A stretch of 64,000 nt of DNA, taken from positions 62,001 to 126,000 of the forward strand of contig QANU01101148.1 in the NCBI GenBank assembly GCA_003254905.1. Reading direction: 5' to 3'. The notes under the pieces were generated by a model. It saw nothing but the letters and a program-made list of their open reading frames with translations, had not been told where the DNA came from and did not search any database. The stretch comes from Nissolia schottii. Taxonomy: Eukaryota > Streptophyta > Magnoliopsida > Fabales > Fabaceae. A program made the translations under genes and the position numbers. Below, piece by piece: positions 36,381 through 50,343 of the stretch. Numbering within the stretch: position 1 is the first letter of the stretch; each line of letters begins with the position of its first letter.

Positions 36381-37894
36381 AAATCATGATGTTATTTAGG
36401 GGAGCGCAGACTTGCCAATAGGAGAAAACGGCATTTCTAATTCAAGAAAAATTTCTTCATTCTTGCATCCGACGACTGTACGTATAAAGAAAGGCATCAA
36501 GGTTAAAGACATTGCAAATAATTTGAAATCCATGGAGCAACACCCACCCGTTAGGGTACAACTAGGTAGACCCAATCGTTGTATATCCATAGGAAATGGG
36601 GAGTATCCTGGTGACAAAGCATGCACACACGTTCATCTGCAGAGGCAACCTCTAACCTAGCATATCGCCTCTGTGCCTTGGTTTTATAATATAAGGTATG
36701 GAAAACACCTCTGGATCTATCCACCAGTACGCTACGTGTTCGTGGGACTCGGACAATGGTCGCAGAACTTTTAGTTCTTGGAAGGATTTCTTGTACCTCC
36801 CCATGGTCGAAGTATGAAGGCAAGCTGAAAGGCGAAAACGAAGGAAAAATAGGAAAAATTAACCATCAGAAGAACAACGCCGCAATCCCCCTCGCTCTAA
36901 AGCACAACCACAAATCACTGCCAACCCAGAAAGGCAAAAACGAAGGAAGGTAAAAACACAAACCCCTCTTCCTCATTCTCTCCTACACAACGATAAAGGA
37001 AATAGGAATGGTAGAAAAGTAAAAGAGAAACATGCAAACATACCTCGTGCTGGGAAGAGGAAGAACCGAGGACGTCACCAAAAACCCCAAAGCAAGGTGC
37101 CAAGCAACAACAAGAACACAAAAAAAAAAAAAAAAAAGGAGGAGAGGAAAGCACAAGAAAGAAGAAGAAGGAAAGTCTGCCTCAGATAAATGGAATTCAA
37201 GAGTTTCCAAAATTTGGGCACATTCCCGCCCTAAGAAATTTTTTTCGCAATCATGGCACTTCGGAAAATGTGCCATAGGGGAACAAAACGGCAACTGGAA
37301 GGGACATGTGGCACTCGACAATAGGATCAATTTCCCCCTCCCTGAAGAAAGGTCAGAAGATGCAATAGGAATTTGATGGGACGTGACCCCTCAAAAGCCC
37401 CCCCATTGATTTGAAATCCGCGATTACAAGATCTGCGGACCCTGCATTAGGTAACGGCCAAAGACAGGTCACAGAAAACACACTAGCATAAACTCGCTTC
37501 CTATATGGTAAGGCATAACCCCTCGGGATGTTAAGATTTGCTGCCATCATTTGTGGTGTGAACTCACACCGTGCACACACGAGCATGCGATTCGAGCTGG
37601 GGGCCCTGTTATAGACTAGTCCCGCGAGGAGCCAAAATAGGCCCCAAAGGCCTCCACAAATCATGGGCCAAAGGCCCAATTTGATTCCATTCGGATCGCA
37701 AGTTCAAGTCCAAGGAATAGTCACCTGGAGTCGCCAGCTTAACCTAACAAACAAGGAGGGCGCTCCATGGATATAAAATGACCGACCAATCAGGTACGTA
37801 GTATTGCAGGTACTCACGTTGTCGCCCAACAACTTAAATAAAGAGATCCGGAGTTTCACCCCATCAGAGGAGCTTTTCTTCAATACAAATAGCT
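36381..37894. mobile_element. LTR-retrotransposon remnant (polypurine tract and LTR start)
   Basis: A GC-richer island between AT-rich flanks. At 37589-37606 'cgagctgggggccc' resembles a polypurine tract and is followed directly at 37608 by TGTTATAGACTAGTCCCG, a canonical LTR start. Upstream 36400-37600 contains open frames on both strands without recognisable domains. An A-run (17 A) at 37118-37135 is present. No second LTR or target duplication was seen, so the element is partial and its boundaries approximate. Confidence 0.45.
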
Positions 37895-38600
37895 ACCGTA
37901 CTTGTACCAGGTACATACTCAATACTCATACTTATTGGGTACTTAAGTCAAATATTACAATAAGTAGAGACACCAAAGTACAAGTTTGTCTTTACAAAAA
38001 CATCAAATTTTATAACTAATTTATTTAATTTCCTTTTAAAAGAAGTAAACTATTACTTCAACCTTGCAATTTTGTACCTCTTAGGATATTTTTACTTGTT
38101 TGACAGATTTTGTAGTACTTTGATAGAAACTTGGAATTAGAACACTATTAAATTTTAGATATCTTAATATTTAATTACTGCATTGTTTATAATTTTATAT
38201 TTTTTATGTGATATATTCTCCCGTGCTTGTACCCTAATTTTTTCAGAATTTTCGTATCCCTTACATGTATTCGTACGGAACCCAAAACCTGTGCCTATGC
38301 CGAATTGGGGGGATTTATAATATTTATTTGTTTGATATGCCGCAGACTCATTATTATTTTAGTTTTTTTTAGGTGAATCTCCAAGTCATGGTGATAATTG
38401 ACTGAATAAAAATACAACGTTTTTGTTTGGTAAAAAAGAGAAAAAGGTTTGACAAGCTTGATACAGATGTGGGTCAGATCTGGATCAGTCCAAGAACGAA
38501 TCCACTCAGCATAGCTAAGTTGGGCTGGGTCTATTCGTTTATCCACATGAGGTAGCCCAATTTCGATAATATGCGTGACTCACACAGGAAACAAGGGTAC
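37895..38600. other. AT-rich spacer, possible small TE
   Basis: About 37896-38290 starts with 'accgtacttgtaccaggtac' and ends with 'gtgcctatgccgaattgggg', with related 'cgtgcttgtaccct' inside. This suggests a small decayed element. 38300-38600 is ordinary upstream DNA of the RPL17 gene. Confidence 0.3.
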
Positions 38601-38693
38601 CTACTATATAAACTGAACTGAACCCTAGACCCAAGAAGAAGAACCCTTCTCAGCTCTCAAGATCAACAAGAAGCAGCAGCAGCTACAGCCGCC
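38601..38693 (+). promoter_or_regulatory. RPL17 core promoter and leader
   Basis: TATA box TATATAAA at 38605-38612 and a telo-box-like AACCCTAG at 38621-38628, both common in plant ribosomal protein promoters. A purine-rich leader (aagcagcagcagc) runs to the ATG at 38694, which has a GCCGCCATGG context. Confidence 0.6.
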
Positions 38694-40510
<1,817 letters not shown>

Positions 40511-41880
40511 ATTGCTATTGGCGCAATTGATTTGGAGTGTTAAATTCCTAGATTGTCAGTTTTGTTGGTCTTTTTGGGTTATATTTGTTATGAACTGTTC
40601 TGAGAAGCATCAACAGCGCATTTTTGTTTCACATACTATGTTTTAATTTGAGTTACTTGGAAAATTTTATCATGGAAATATCCTAATTTGTTGAAATTTT
40701 ACTTGATCAGATTGGATAGCTTGTTAGTCCTCCTAGTTTGTTCGGAAAGAAGTATGTTTTTAATCATAAGATGTGTCTTTTTCATATATTTTACGGGGTT
40801 TTGATGAAAAGTTTATTTGAGGGCAGCACCGCAGCAGTTCTTAAAAATTATGTTATTTATCTACCTAACCTTTTTTATTGTGGTGTATTTAAATTTCCAA
40901 TGATTATTCAGGTGAAGTTCCACGAAAATTTGTTCTCAATGAAAATACATATCATCCTGTAGTTCCAATTGTATGTTAACTTAAAATTTTTTGATGACTT
41001 GGTGCATGAATTGAGTACATTCAATAGGATATTACGATAGGTGCTCATGAACTCCCAAGTGAGATTTGTCTTAACTGAGATTGTGGAATGACATTTCAGT
41101 ACCTAATGACTGATTTTCCTCCTAAACTGTAGCAAAAAATCCTTTTTCAATAAAGCGAGTCGGTGAAAATAATTAATTCTCTTGGCCACATTGTTTGCCA
41201 GAATCACCCTTACCGGATTTAACCCTTCTACAAATATTAGTTTTCAACTACATTTTCTAAAGCTCTTTTTTCTGGTTTCTAACGGGCACCTCATTTTCTA
41301 GTGTTTAGAAGTTATTTGGTTGATGCATTTTGTATATCACGTAGGCTATTTATCATTTCAAAATATTTAGACATAAGCCTTGGTAATTGTCTATATATTT
41401 ATAAAATATTGGATTTAGGCTTAACAATGTTTTGGGTACTTAAAAGGTCCCTAAAAACTATCTTTTAGTTTTGGTTCATACGTGTTAGAAATATTTAGTT
41501 TTAGGGAACGGTCTTCCCTGATGCTTGTTAAGTTACGGACCAAACTAGTGAATAATTTTAAAATAAAAAAGATTGATTAAATTACACTATTATCCTTACA
41601 TTTTTTTTTAATCTTATCCCTCCCGTCCCTTTCTCCTGCACTACTCCCTAACTGCCTTCCCCGCCCACTGCTAGCCATTGCAACCTACATCAAAGCCACC
41701 CTGGCAGTACCAATGCTCTCTGCCCCCAACCCATATCACCACCACTGACTTCACTTCATGACCATTGCTCTACCCCGTTCTTACCTCTCCCGCAAGGGCA
41801 CGAACAATGGTGGCAAGAACGGTGTGAAAAAGGCTAACAGGGACATCGTCAATAACATCAATAGATCCAAATTTTTTAGA
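40511..41880. other. Intergenic region downstream of RPL17
   Basis: 3' UTR followed by AT-rich DNA. Around 41610-41830 it becomes C-rich ('ccctccc', 'ccgcccactg') as it enters the gypsy-related antisense ORF region. No gene was seen. Confidence 0.4.
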
Positions 41881-44800
41881 TCTATTAAAACGAAGATCTA
41901 AACTTTAGCGTCGTGGCTCAGGTTTCGGGACCTTGGGCTGGGGATCCTCTTCCACAATTGGCGTTGAGGCGCCAATGTCCTCTATTTGGATTTCAATGGG
42001 GTCGATTCAGTGGTCCACCAGCCTCAGCTTTCAGCTGTTCGTACTCTTCCAAGAAGTCAAAATTGAGCGTTGAAATCATCCTCAGGGTTGGTGGCATTTG
42101 GATTTTCCACAAGGGGAGCAGTCACAGGTGTTACTGCGTGTGGAGGTGACGATGGTCGATGCTATGGTGATTGTAGACTTGTAGTTGCCTGAGTGATGGT
42201 TGGAGTTGTGGTGAAGATGATGGTTGTTGTTGAAGTGTGGGAGACAGAGCTGGAGATGAGTGGAGTTAAGTAGTCAGTGACGGTGATGTGCGAGGAGTGG
42301 TCTAAGCAACCACTTTTTCTAACTTGAGCCTCTTAGAAAGAGGCAAGTCGTCATCATTGGAGTTGCCTGCGCTGTTTGAAGCGACCTCCACTGTCTTCTC
42401 ATCACCTGGAACGTCGCGTGACCCCGAAGATTTGGATTCATCAAGGAGCACCATGATGCGTTACTGAAATACAAGGTATTAGTAAGAATAGGAAAGGAAA
42501 AATTGAAGAACATACAATGAGTTAAGGTATACCTTCAGTTTGGCAGCGGTCGACGGATTCGACTTGGAAGATTTGGCCGAATGATGGCCTTTGGAGGGCT
42601 GAAGAAAGAAAAATATATTAGTGACGTTAATACTTGAAATGGTGGAAAAGAGAAAAATGAGCGACAAAAAATACCTTAGGAAGTGATGGTTTCTTCTTAT
42701 CTGCGACCTTAGTGGATGGAGGACTTTTTGTCTTGGTAGACTTGATAGTCGTTGTCTTCACTACGCGACCCCTTTTCTTCAACTTAGATGCTTCTTTCTC
42801 TTTTTCCTCGTCGTTGGTCCATCCCTCCTCGCGACAATGCTTGGTGGAAGTGGCTTTTTCAGACTCCACAAACCTCTCACTCATTGAAACAAGATCATTA
42901 GTAAAGGACAAAATAAAGAGAGTATAAGAATGTGAAAGATAATTACCATGAGGTACGTCGCGTACTACCCTGGTGGCATAGTCGGGTGTGTCGACGTAGC
43001 AGAAGAAAGTGGTGCAATATGTAATGACCTTACGTCCATATTTAAATTTCCTAAAGTTAAAGGGTAACCCTATGGCCCCTTGAGGGGGATTCGGAAAGGG
43101 ATCAGCTAACCCAAAATATGCGTTCGGCAAAAGGAAAAAACTTAAATGGTCACATATACGAGTGAAAGTTAGAAAATGGGATTTTGGCTTTTGCCTTTTC
43201 GAAAGATTTCAAATAGTGATCTTGATGAGTTTCGAACTTTTTCCTACAATTTTCCTTCGCATTTCTTAGAGTCGCCTCTAAGGCTCTAGGATTGTATTTA
43301 ACTTCAAAGAATTTTCGAAAGCTTAAATTTCGTGGATATGCTTACCTTTCGACTTCAAGCCAGCTGGTTGTGTTTTCACAAAAGAGTGTTGCATGAAATT
43401 TAAACACTCACTAAGAGAAAAAGAGTGTTGTGAATAAACGTTGAACCACCAGCATAAAATGATTTTGACATAAATGAGCTTGGCTCAAAGTGATAGCAAT
43501 GAAAATGAGCCCGTCTAGACTTGTTGCCATGAACGGCTGCTGCCAGCTGGTCGCTTGAATTGAACTCTTTGCAATAAAAGACCTTTTGAAGTCAATGAAA
43601 GGGAGTGAGGGTATGAGTTGTGAAAGACCAAATTGCCTAGCGACAAGGTTGGGAGCATGCAGTACAACGCTCCTGGAATTCCTTCTACCAGGAAAGCTGG
43701 AAGGAAAGATTTGAACACAAAGGAATTCTGCCTAGAAACGGTTGCTTTCCTTCTTCACGTCTGATCCTTTCGGGACCATAGGTCGTGTAAACCATGATGG
43801 TCCCGTATCACGCTTTACAAAGTGAGCAACGTCGATGCGCCCTTGATCCTCCACTCCAAATTAATGAAAGAGCTTGAAGAAGAAGGTGAAGTTTGTTGGA
43901 TGGGTGGCTTTTGAGGCCTTTACACGGTGTTGGTAGTAACACAGTCACGACCCTACGACTTTAGTGTATTTGTCGTCGCTCAGAGTGCGACTTTGAAGGT
44001 GCTCCTTGAAAATGGCATTGAGCCACTATTGCAAAAGCCAGATGGGCCCTGATAACGCGACCTTTGACGTCGCTGCATGTATGTTAGCCAAAGGGTCGGA
44101 GATAACGTCATAGAGGTTGGTCAATAAAAGTTTTGCTTGACATATTCTCCTCCCTTCGTCTAACATAATTGCCAGAAGTGACGTGTCGCTTCCCTTCCCC
44201 AACATCTTCAGGCTGCAAAAAACATAGCTTTAAAGCCAGTAATGAAGGAAAGCGACGTGTTCACGACCCATGTTGTTGGTAACGAAGACACTGTAAGTGG
44301 AGTAGGAGTAGTCAACCTCATAATCTGGTTGCGGCACCTCCATATAGGGATGAATGATTTCTCTGAGGGGACGGAGTCCTGTTATGGCCGCGACCTCGAA
44401 GAAAGTAGGGAAAATCATTCCATAAGCTATATGGAATGTGTTTGTGGCGATGTTCCAAAATTGGATGGCTGCTCCAATCATGGAGACATCAATTTTTATG
44501 TCCTTACAGAAAATTTGAAGACAATTATAAATCCCCATTTCCCTCTAGAAATCCCCCTGTTTCGCCTCCACTCAGTTGAACTAGGATTGAAACTTGTATT
44601 CTTTTTCCCCATTCTTCAGGGTAGCACGAATAACCCTGGGTTTGTGGAAGAAAGCTGCGGGAATGACATGGCTGTAAATGAAGGGGTGTTGTTTAGTATG
44701 GATAGGAAAGTAAGAATCTATGGAGGAGTCTTTGGTGGCGTCGGAAATGGTGGAAAAATGGTCCTAAGAAACTATGAATGGTATTGGAGAGAGATAAAGG

Positions 44801-44975
44801 AATGAGTACTTGGTTGGCTTTTATTTGATGTGTGGTAGGGCTCACGGTCGGTGCCAGGGGAACTCCTTGATAGATGAGAAGGGCAGGAACTAAGATCACC
44901 GGAGTAGCAACTTGCCTAGAATCTTTCTGAGGGACCTTGCCCTAGGAAGAGGAGGTTTTGGTAGTCTTGGACCCC
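41881..44975 (-). pseudogene. Degraded plant-mobile-domain ORF (antisense ORF of a gypsy element)
   Basis: Minus-strand reading starts at an ATG at 44975 (MGSKTTKTSSS, then a stop). It continues through a PMD-type core at 44538-44230 (GAAIQFWNIATNTFHIAYG, IFPTFFEVAAITGLRPLRE, then REHVAFLHYWL). A segment near 43718-43515 (GIPGALYCMLPTLSLGN) precedes Lys-rich blocks (43130-42627). The C-terminal part (EEDPQPKVPKPEPRR, about 41960-41910) matches the acidic/basic tail of such ORFs. Many stops and shifts show decay. The element's LTR at 45443 is on the + strand, so this ORF is antisense to the retroelement, as described for Tat-lineage gypsy elements. Confidence 0.7.
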
Positions 44976-45429
44976 ATGGAAGTAATGATGAAGGTTTGGA
45001 ATGAAAAGGATTGAGGCCGGAGAAAGGTAATTTTCTCTGGAATTCGCAGAAAGCTTGGAGGTTATAGAGAGTCAAGAGGTTGAATATAGTAAAATAGTAA
45101 AGAAGAAAATTTGAAGTGAGGGGGTACTTATACTGAACGGTGACTGTGAAGAAAAGGAAAGATGAAAGGTTGGGTAAATTTATCTTTACCCTTTTTACCC
45201 TTATTTTTAATTTTAAAGAAATGATTATACTGGAGAATGTGGAAATGATTACAATGGTAGAAGTGCAAGAGTTTTGTATCGAAAACCGCGTATGAATGAT
45301 CGACGTGACGGTTAAACATGCCTCAAAAAATGTGAGCGGCAAAGTACATTACATAAATACCCTTCAAGTGAAAATTCTAAAATTTAAAGTTCCCACCTTT
45401 TTCTTATACGAAAAATCCAAAGGTGAGAA

Positions 45430-46561
45430 CTTAGGGGGCATCTGTTAGGGTTGCCAAAAATTTGCGACGCGACTAGAAGGCTTGAGAGGAAATAAAGATA
45501 GGCGAGTTTAGACAATGACAATACTAGTAATCGTCGGAAAGAATGTTGGCAACATGAATACCAATTTAATGGTTTAGTCATAATAGGCAAAGTCGAAGTT
45601 GATGATAAACGACAGGCAACAGAAATCTACTTTGGGAATGGTTGATCAAACATTAAGTCAGGTCACGAGTCAAGTGGAGTAAACACGTTGACAATGATAT
45701 GTCGCGACCAATGGATTAGAAGAAGTGTATCAAATTAAGACGGTTGCAAATGTGAAAAGTCACCCAAAAAATAATGGTCGCAGTAAAGCAGTAAGAGTCA
45801 TCTATGAGGCTAGGATTGCAACATGATTTAAGATTTAACAAGAAAAAGTATAATATGACTCAAATGAAGTATTTTGGAGGGAACGGTTACCAACAGACAC
45901 CTCTTGTAACAAGGGTAACTTTCCATCTGACGTGGCGTACGAAGGACAATAACTACCCATCTTTAGGACATTACCCGCGCATAATGGGCACGTAATGGTA
46001 ACCACACACGTACGTGCCGTGCATAGTGGTTTAACTGGTCCGAATTTTTTGGACCACGACTGGTTGAGTGGTAACCGTCGCTAGAGCGGGGGAATGACAG
46101 TTACAGGCCCTAGAATTTTATTAATGAAGGGCTCTGGGAACAAATCAGAGGTGGTTCATTGATTACTAAATACTCACAAGTCTCCTGACGACGAAAATAG
46201 TATACGGAAACCCAATGTATGCCACCTCTCTTTACTTTTCTACATTTTACTTCCTATTTCAGTAGGAGTAGTTCTTTAATCTCAATTCTTTACTTCTTTT
46301 CCTCTCTTTCTTTTACGCTTAATTCCCTGCTTTCGCAAGAAAATTGTACTCCAAAATCACTTTTTGGTGATCATCAATAAAGTATTCTAATTTCACTTCT
46401 CTGCTTCTTGCATTCTAAATTCACGCCCCTGTTCTTTACTGAGAACTTGTAATCGCTTGTCCCGTTTTAAAACAATCTTTTGCGTTTGAGCTAAGTAATT
46501 CTCTCTAAAATCATTTCGTGTGAAACAAGCCGAAATCAAATCAAATTATTTTAACCAAAAC
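45430..46561 (+). mobile_element. Polypurine tract and 3' LTR of a gypsy (Tat-like) element
   Basis: A purine-rich 'acttagggggcatc' (45430-45442) is followed by TGTTAGGGTTGCCAAAAAT, the classic polypurine tract/LTR junction. Near 46370 'atcaataaagtattc' looks like a poly(A) signal. The LTR may end at 'accaaaaca' (46561), giving TG...CA ends. No 5' LTR, gag or pol was found to the left; only the antisense PMD ORF remains. The right boundary is uncertain. Confidence 0.6.
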
Positions 46562-47219
46562 AGGTCCAAAACTCAAAAGTTGTTTCAATTAAATTTTGAG
46601 AGACTAAAAAGCCATTTATATTTTGTATTTGATTTATTAATAACATAGAATACATATATTATCTTGTTTTTATCTTATTTTTTGTATTTAGAATTTTGAG
46701 TAAAAAATGCTAAAAACATCACATTATTTTCAATTTATTTTGTTACAATTTTTTATTTTTACCATTTTCTTTACAAAATTTTAAATATAAAAACAAAATA
46801 ACAATTCTATAATTAATATTAAACATTAAATAATAAAAACATGTTTCTAACCAAGCGTGCCCTAAATAATTTTATGAAACGTAACCCGTCGTATTAGTGG
46901 AAAAAAAAAAAAAACCTATGTTAACGGTGGGGTCATGCTCGTTTTGCTTTCTAAATATATAAATTTGAGTAGTCTTTATAACGTAAAGTTTTGCTTTTTT
47001 AATCCATAAATTTATAAGTTATAAATTAAATTAATCATTCATTTCATTATCATTATTATATTTTCACATTTTCATTAATTTATTACATTCTTATTTAATG
47101 TATAAAATTAATAAAAATATAATGAATCAAAATTATAAAACATAACAATTTAAATTTTGGCTTACGCTTTTGGGAGCAAAATTAGGATTTTGCCGTTAAA
47201 TGGATACAGATAGATATTA
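46562..47219. other. AT-rich intergenic region
   Basis: Strongly A+T rich (poly-A at about 46900) with no ORF of note. It ends at the leader of the signal peptidase subunit gene. Confidence 0.4.
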
Positions 47220-48097
47220 AGCTTGACAGAGTTCCTCACTGGTCGCTGCTTGCTTCTTCTTCGACTTGTGGCTTTCCCTCCCAATCTTTTTCTGCCTTTG
47301 ATCTTCATAATAATAATTCGCAATCTTCCTCTTAATCTGCGTTTCTACTTCAAAAGGTAAGAGATTCTCTCTCTCTGGGTCTCTTATTCTGCTGCTTTCT
47401 CAAATGCAATAAACCCCATTTCTTGTAACACTATTTTGGGGGGGGGGGGGGGTTATTCAGTCTGAACTCTCTTNCTGCACTAAATATTGCATTGAGCACA
47501 GGTTACAATTTTAGCACAAAACTTAGATCTGATCTTGAGGTTTGTTGTGACTTGTGAAGCTTTTGTGGAATTTTGTTGTCTTTTAATGTGTTTTCGGTCT
47601 TTGTGGATTGTGGATTTATAACAAGTCGAAATAGTGTAGTGCTGTATTGTTTTTGTGCAACGTAAATATACCTTGTATTTCATTCAGGCATCATCTCCAT
47701 TTTGAAATTTCAAATCCAAGTCAGGTCCTCCATTTCCATTGGCATGGTGATTATATATTAGGCCCTTCATATTTTGATTGGCATTTAATAAATGAAATAA
47801 AGTAGTACAAAAAATTCTTGTGTTAATACTGATAAAGATAATGTAACCCCTGGATGAATTTCAAATTTCTGTCGTACTTTATCCGATGTGAGATCATGTA
47901 ATGATATGGTACAATATAATCATAGCGACTACTATGTTGCATTGTGAATCTTGTAAGATAGGATTAGGTTTAGATCTTGTAAGATAGGATTAGGTTTAGA
48001 TCTAAGTTCTGTTAATTTTTAGTTCCCTTTTTTTGATTCATAGGTTGCTCTGTGTTTTTCGTTTTTTTTTTAATTTTTTTTTATTTGGCTTCATTAG
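47220..48097 (+). other. 5' UTR exon and leader intron of SPCS1-like gene
   Basis: The leader exon ends at 'ttcaaaag|gtaagag' (47357/47358). The intron's acceptor 'cattag' ends at 48097, directly before the ATG. The intron holds a 15-G run (47438-47452), an undetermined base N at 47474 and a 26-bp tandem duplication (47948-47999). Splice sites are inferred from consensus only. Confidence 0.55.
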
Positions 48098-48379
48098 ATG
48101 GATTGGCAAGGGCAAAAGCTAGCAGAGCAGCTAATGCAGGTAATGCTGCTTGCATTTGCTGTGATTGCATTTGTGACTGGATATCTCATGGCTTCTTTCC
48201 AAATGATGATCATCATTTATGCTGGAGGTGTTGTTCTTACCACATTGGTGACTGTGCCTAATTGGCCCTTTTTCAACCGCCATCCTCTTAAGTGGCTGGA
48301 TCCTAGTGAGGTTGAAAACCACCCGAAGCCGCAACCGTCCGTGAATGTAAATTCAAAGAAGAAACCAGCTAAGAAGTAA
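48098..48379 (+). CDS. Signal peptidase complex subunit 1 (SPC12/SPCS1)
   Basis: A 93-aa ER membrane subunit of the signal peptidase complex, which cuts signal peptides from secretory proteins. It is accessory rather than catalytic. Starts MDWQGQKLAEQLMQVMLLAF. Two membrane segments follow (about residues 17-32, and MMIIIYAGGVVLTTLVTV at about 37-54). Then comes the family signature PNWPFFNRHPLKWLDPSE and a lysine-rich cytosolic tail (NSKKKPAKK). Length equals Arabidopsis homologues (92-93 aa). A single coding exon, with the leader intron ending exactly at the ATG. Confidence 0.96.
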   Translation: MDWQGQKLAEQLMQVMLLAFAVIAFVTGYLMASFQMMIIIYAGGVVLTTLVTVPNWPFFNRHPLKWLDPSEVENHPKPQPSVNVNSKKKPAKK

Positions 48380-50343
48380 CGTAGTTTTCTGTGACATATG
48401 TTACTGCTACTGCTAGCATTTCCTTTAGTTTAAAAGGACCTTGCTTTAACCCCTCACTTTCCCCTTCACTGGATATTGCAATGTATTTTACTTTTCTGGA
48501 ATACCCATATATTTGTTCACTATTTTGGATATGGTTTATCTTGGTTGATCACTTTCTTTTCTACCTGTTTTCTACTTTTGAGCCTTCTAGTTTTTTATAA
48601 TAACGGTGGAGAGAGAAGCATTTATCTTCTCGTTGTTGGAGGCGTTAGTGTTAGTATGAGTTTAAATATTCTCATGACATCATGATATGAATGATAGGCA
48701 ATGACTTCATTTTCTATTCAAAAGAAGTCGTGAATTAATTTTTGTTGCGTCGACTTTGATGGTTAAGAGTTACTTCATTGTTGATAGGGTTTAGGGTCAT
48801 GGGAATTGTCTTCTGTTATGTTGTTTGTCTTATCTTTCATTTTATTAGTTGAGACTTCTTAGGTTATAGTCGTGGTACTCATGCTTGTAATCGTCGTTGT
48901 TTCTTTCAACTGCAATAGTTCATGTCATGTATTTATTTTCACCGGAGATTTTTTTTCATTTGTTTGCCTTTTCTTTTCTTTTCTTTTCCCTGTAACATCG
49001 AATGAATTGCAAAGAGGGGTCTGCATGATTGATGCATTGCTCCTTACGTCATCCAAATCCCAAGAGAACATGTGACATAATTAACACATACTGGAGTGAA
49101 GCTTAAGCATTGGGCAATTTCGGTCAATTCTTCTAATATTAATAGGATTAAGCTGAAAAAACGAATGATCGTCATTAGCTAATGGTTTTTACGGTTGTTT
49201 ATTACAATTTTTAAAACTTGATTCAATTATTCTCGGCTGTTTCTTTGCCTTTGGGGCTAAGGGAGAAGTAAAAAAGACGAGAAAATTGATCAAACTGTTC
49301 ACACGTCAATTCTAAATTACATTTAGTCTTTGATTTGGGGCTTTAACCCGCCGATTTGCTGCGTTAGACTTGATTTATTCATGCAATCACAACGGGTTTG
49401 CAGATCTTTCCAGAAAATCATATAACTACTGAATGCTAATGATCTCCAGCACTTAATAAAACATGATTATCAATTCATGAACCCTATAGAGTTCTGGTAG
49501 TATGGCCGGAGTTAGGCACATCTGAATTCAAAAATTTCATAATCATCTCGTGCAGATTTACTTGCTTCTTAGGTTTCAGTGTCTTGCGGTGTAGTTGTAG
49601 CATTTGATTGGATAAAAGAGGAATGAGAACGTAAAAAAATAAAGTAAGAAAGAAAATAGAAATAAGCGAAAATGAGTGAATTTTTTTTTTGTCTTTTGGT
49701 TTGTGTTTGGATCAGGAGAATATGAAGAGAAAATGAGTGGAAAGAAAATAAGAATGGTATTTTAAAAAAAAAAAAATAGAAGTTCTATGAATTGACATAA
49801 ATAGATAAGCTATGGCTTATAGAGAGCATATCAGTAATTTCATAATGTTAACCCACTTTTTGCTCAGTTTTCTTCACACATGAGCGAGGAAAATAAAAGT
49901 GAGACCCATGGCTATTATCTTTCCCTTGTGTTTTCTATGCTGGTCCGAGCAGAGGAAAATATGGTTTCTTTCTTTCCTTTTTCTATCAGAGTAGTCCCCA
50001 ATACAAGTCCCTTCTTAAGCCAGTCTCCATGGAATGGTTGCAAAGTTTATTGTATTCAGAACTACCAAATATAACCCAAAATCAACAGCACAAAGTGTGA
50101 ATGCTGTAATACAATTATAGCCTGGATGAAACATTCACTTCATCAGAATTCAGAAAGATGTGTCCATTACCATTAGTGTCATTTGCAGACTCTGTACACA
50201 ATTGAACCTACACCAACCAAGACTCAGGTCAACCGGAACATAAAAATGCTTTGGTAATGGGAACTCAGTAGAACCGGAGTTAGGCAGTTGCTGGCGCAGA
50301 AAGGACACTATTTACAATGCATGCTCTGGCGATTAGCTAATTT
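48380..50343. other. Intergenic region downstream of SPCS1-like gene
   Basis: Probable 3' UTR to about 48700. The rest is T-rich or A-rich with no credible gene. Around 49610-49880 sequence such as 'gaatgagaacg', 'atgagtggaaagaaaataagaa' and poly-A runs suggests old MITE-like DNA, not defined. Confidence 0.4.

Noticed and set aside
37032-37376. 114-aa Lys-rich open frame
   Set aside because: Driven by an A-rich run; lies in LTR remnant DNA without a known domain.
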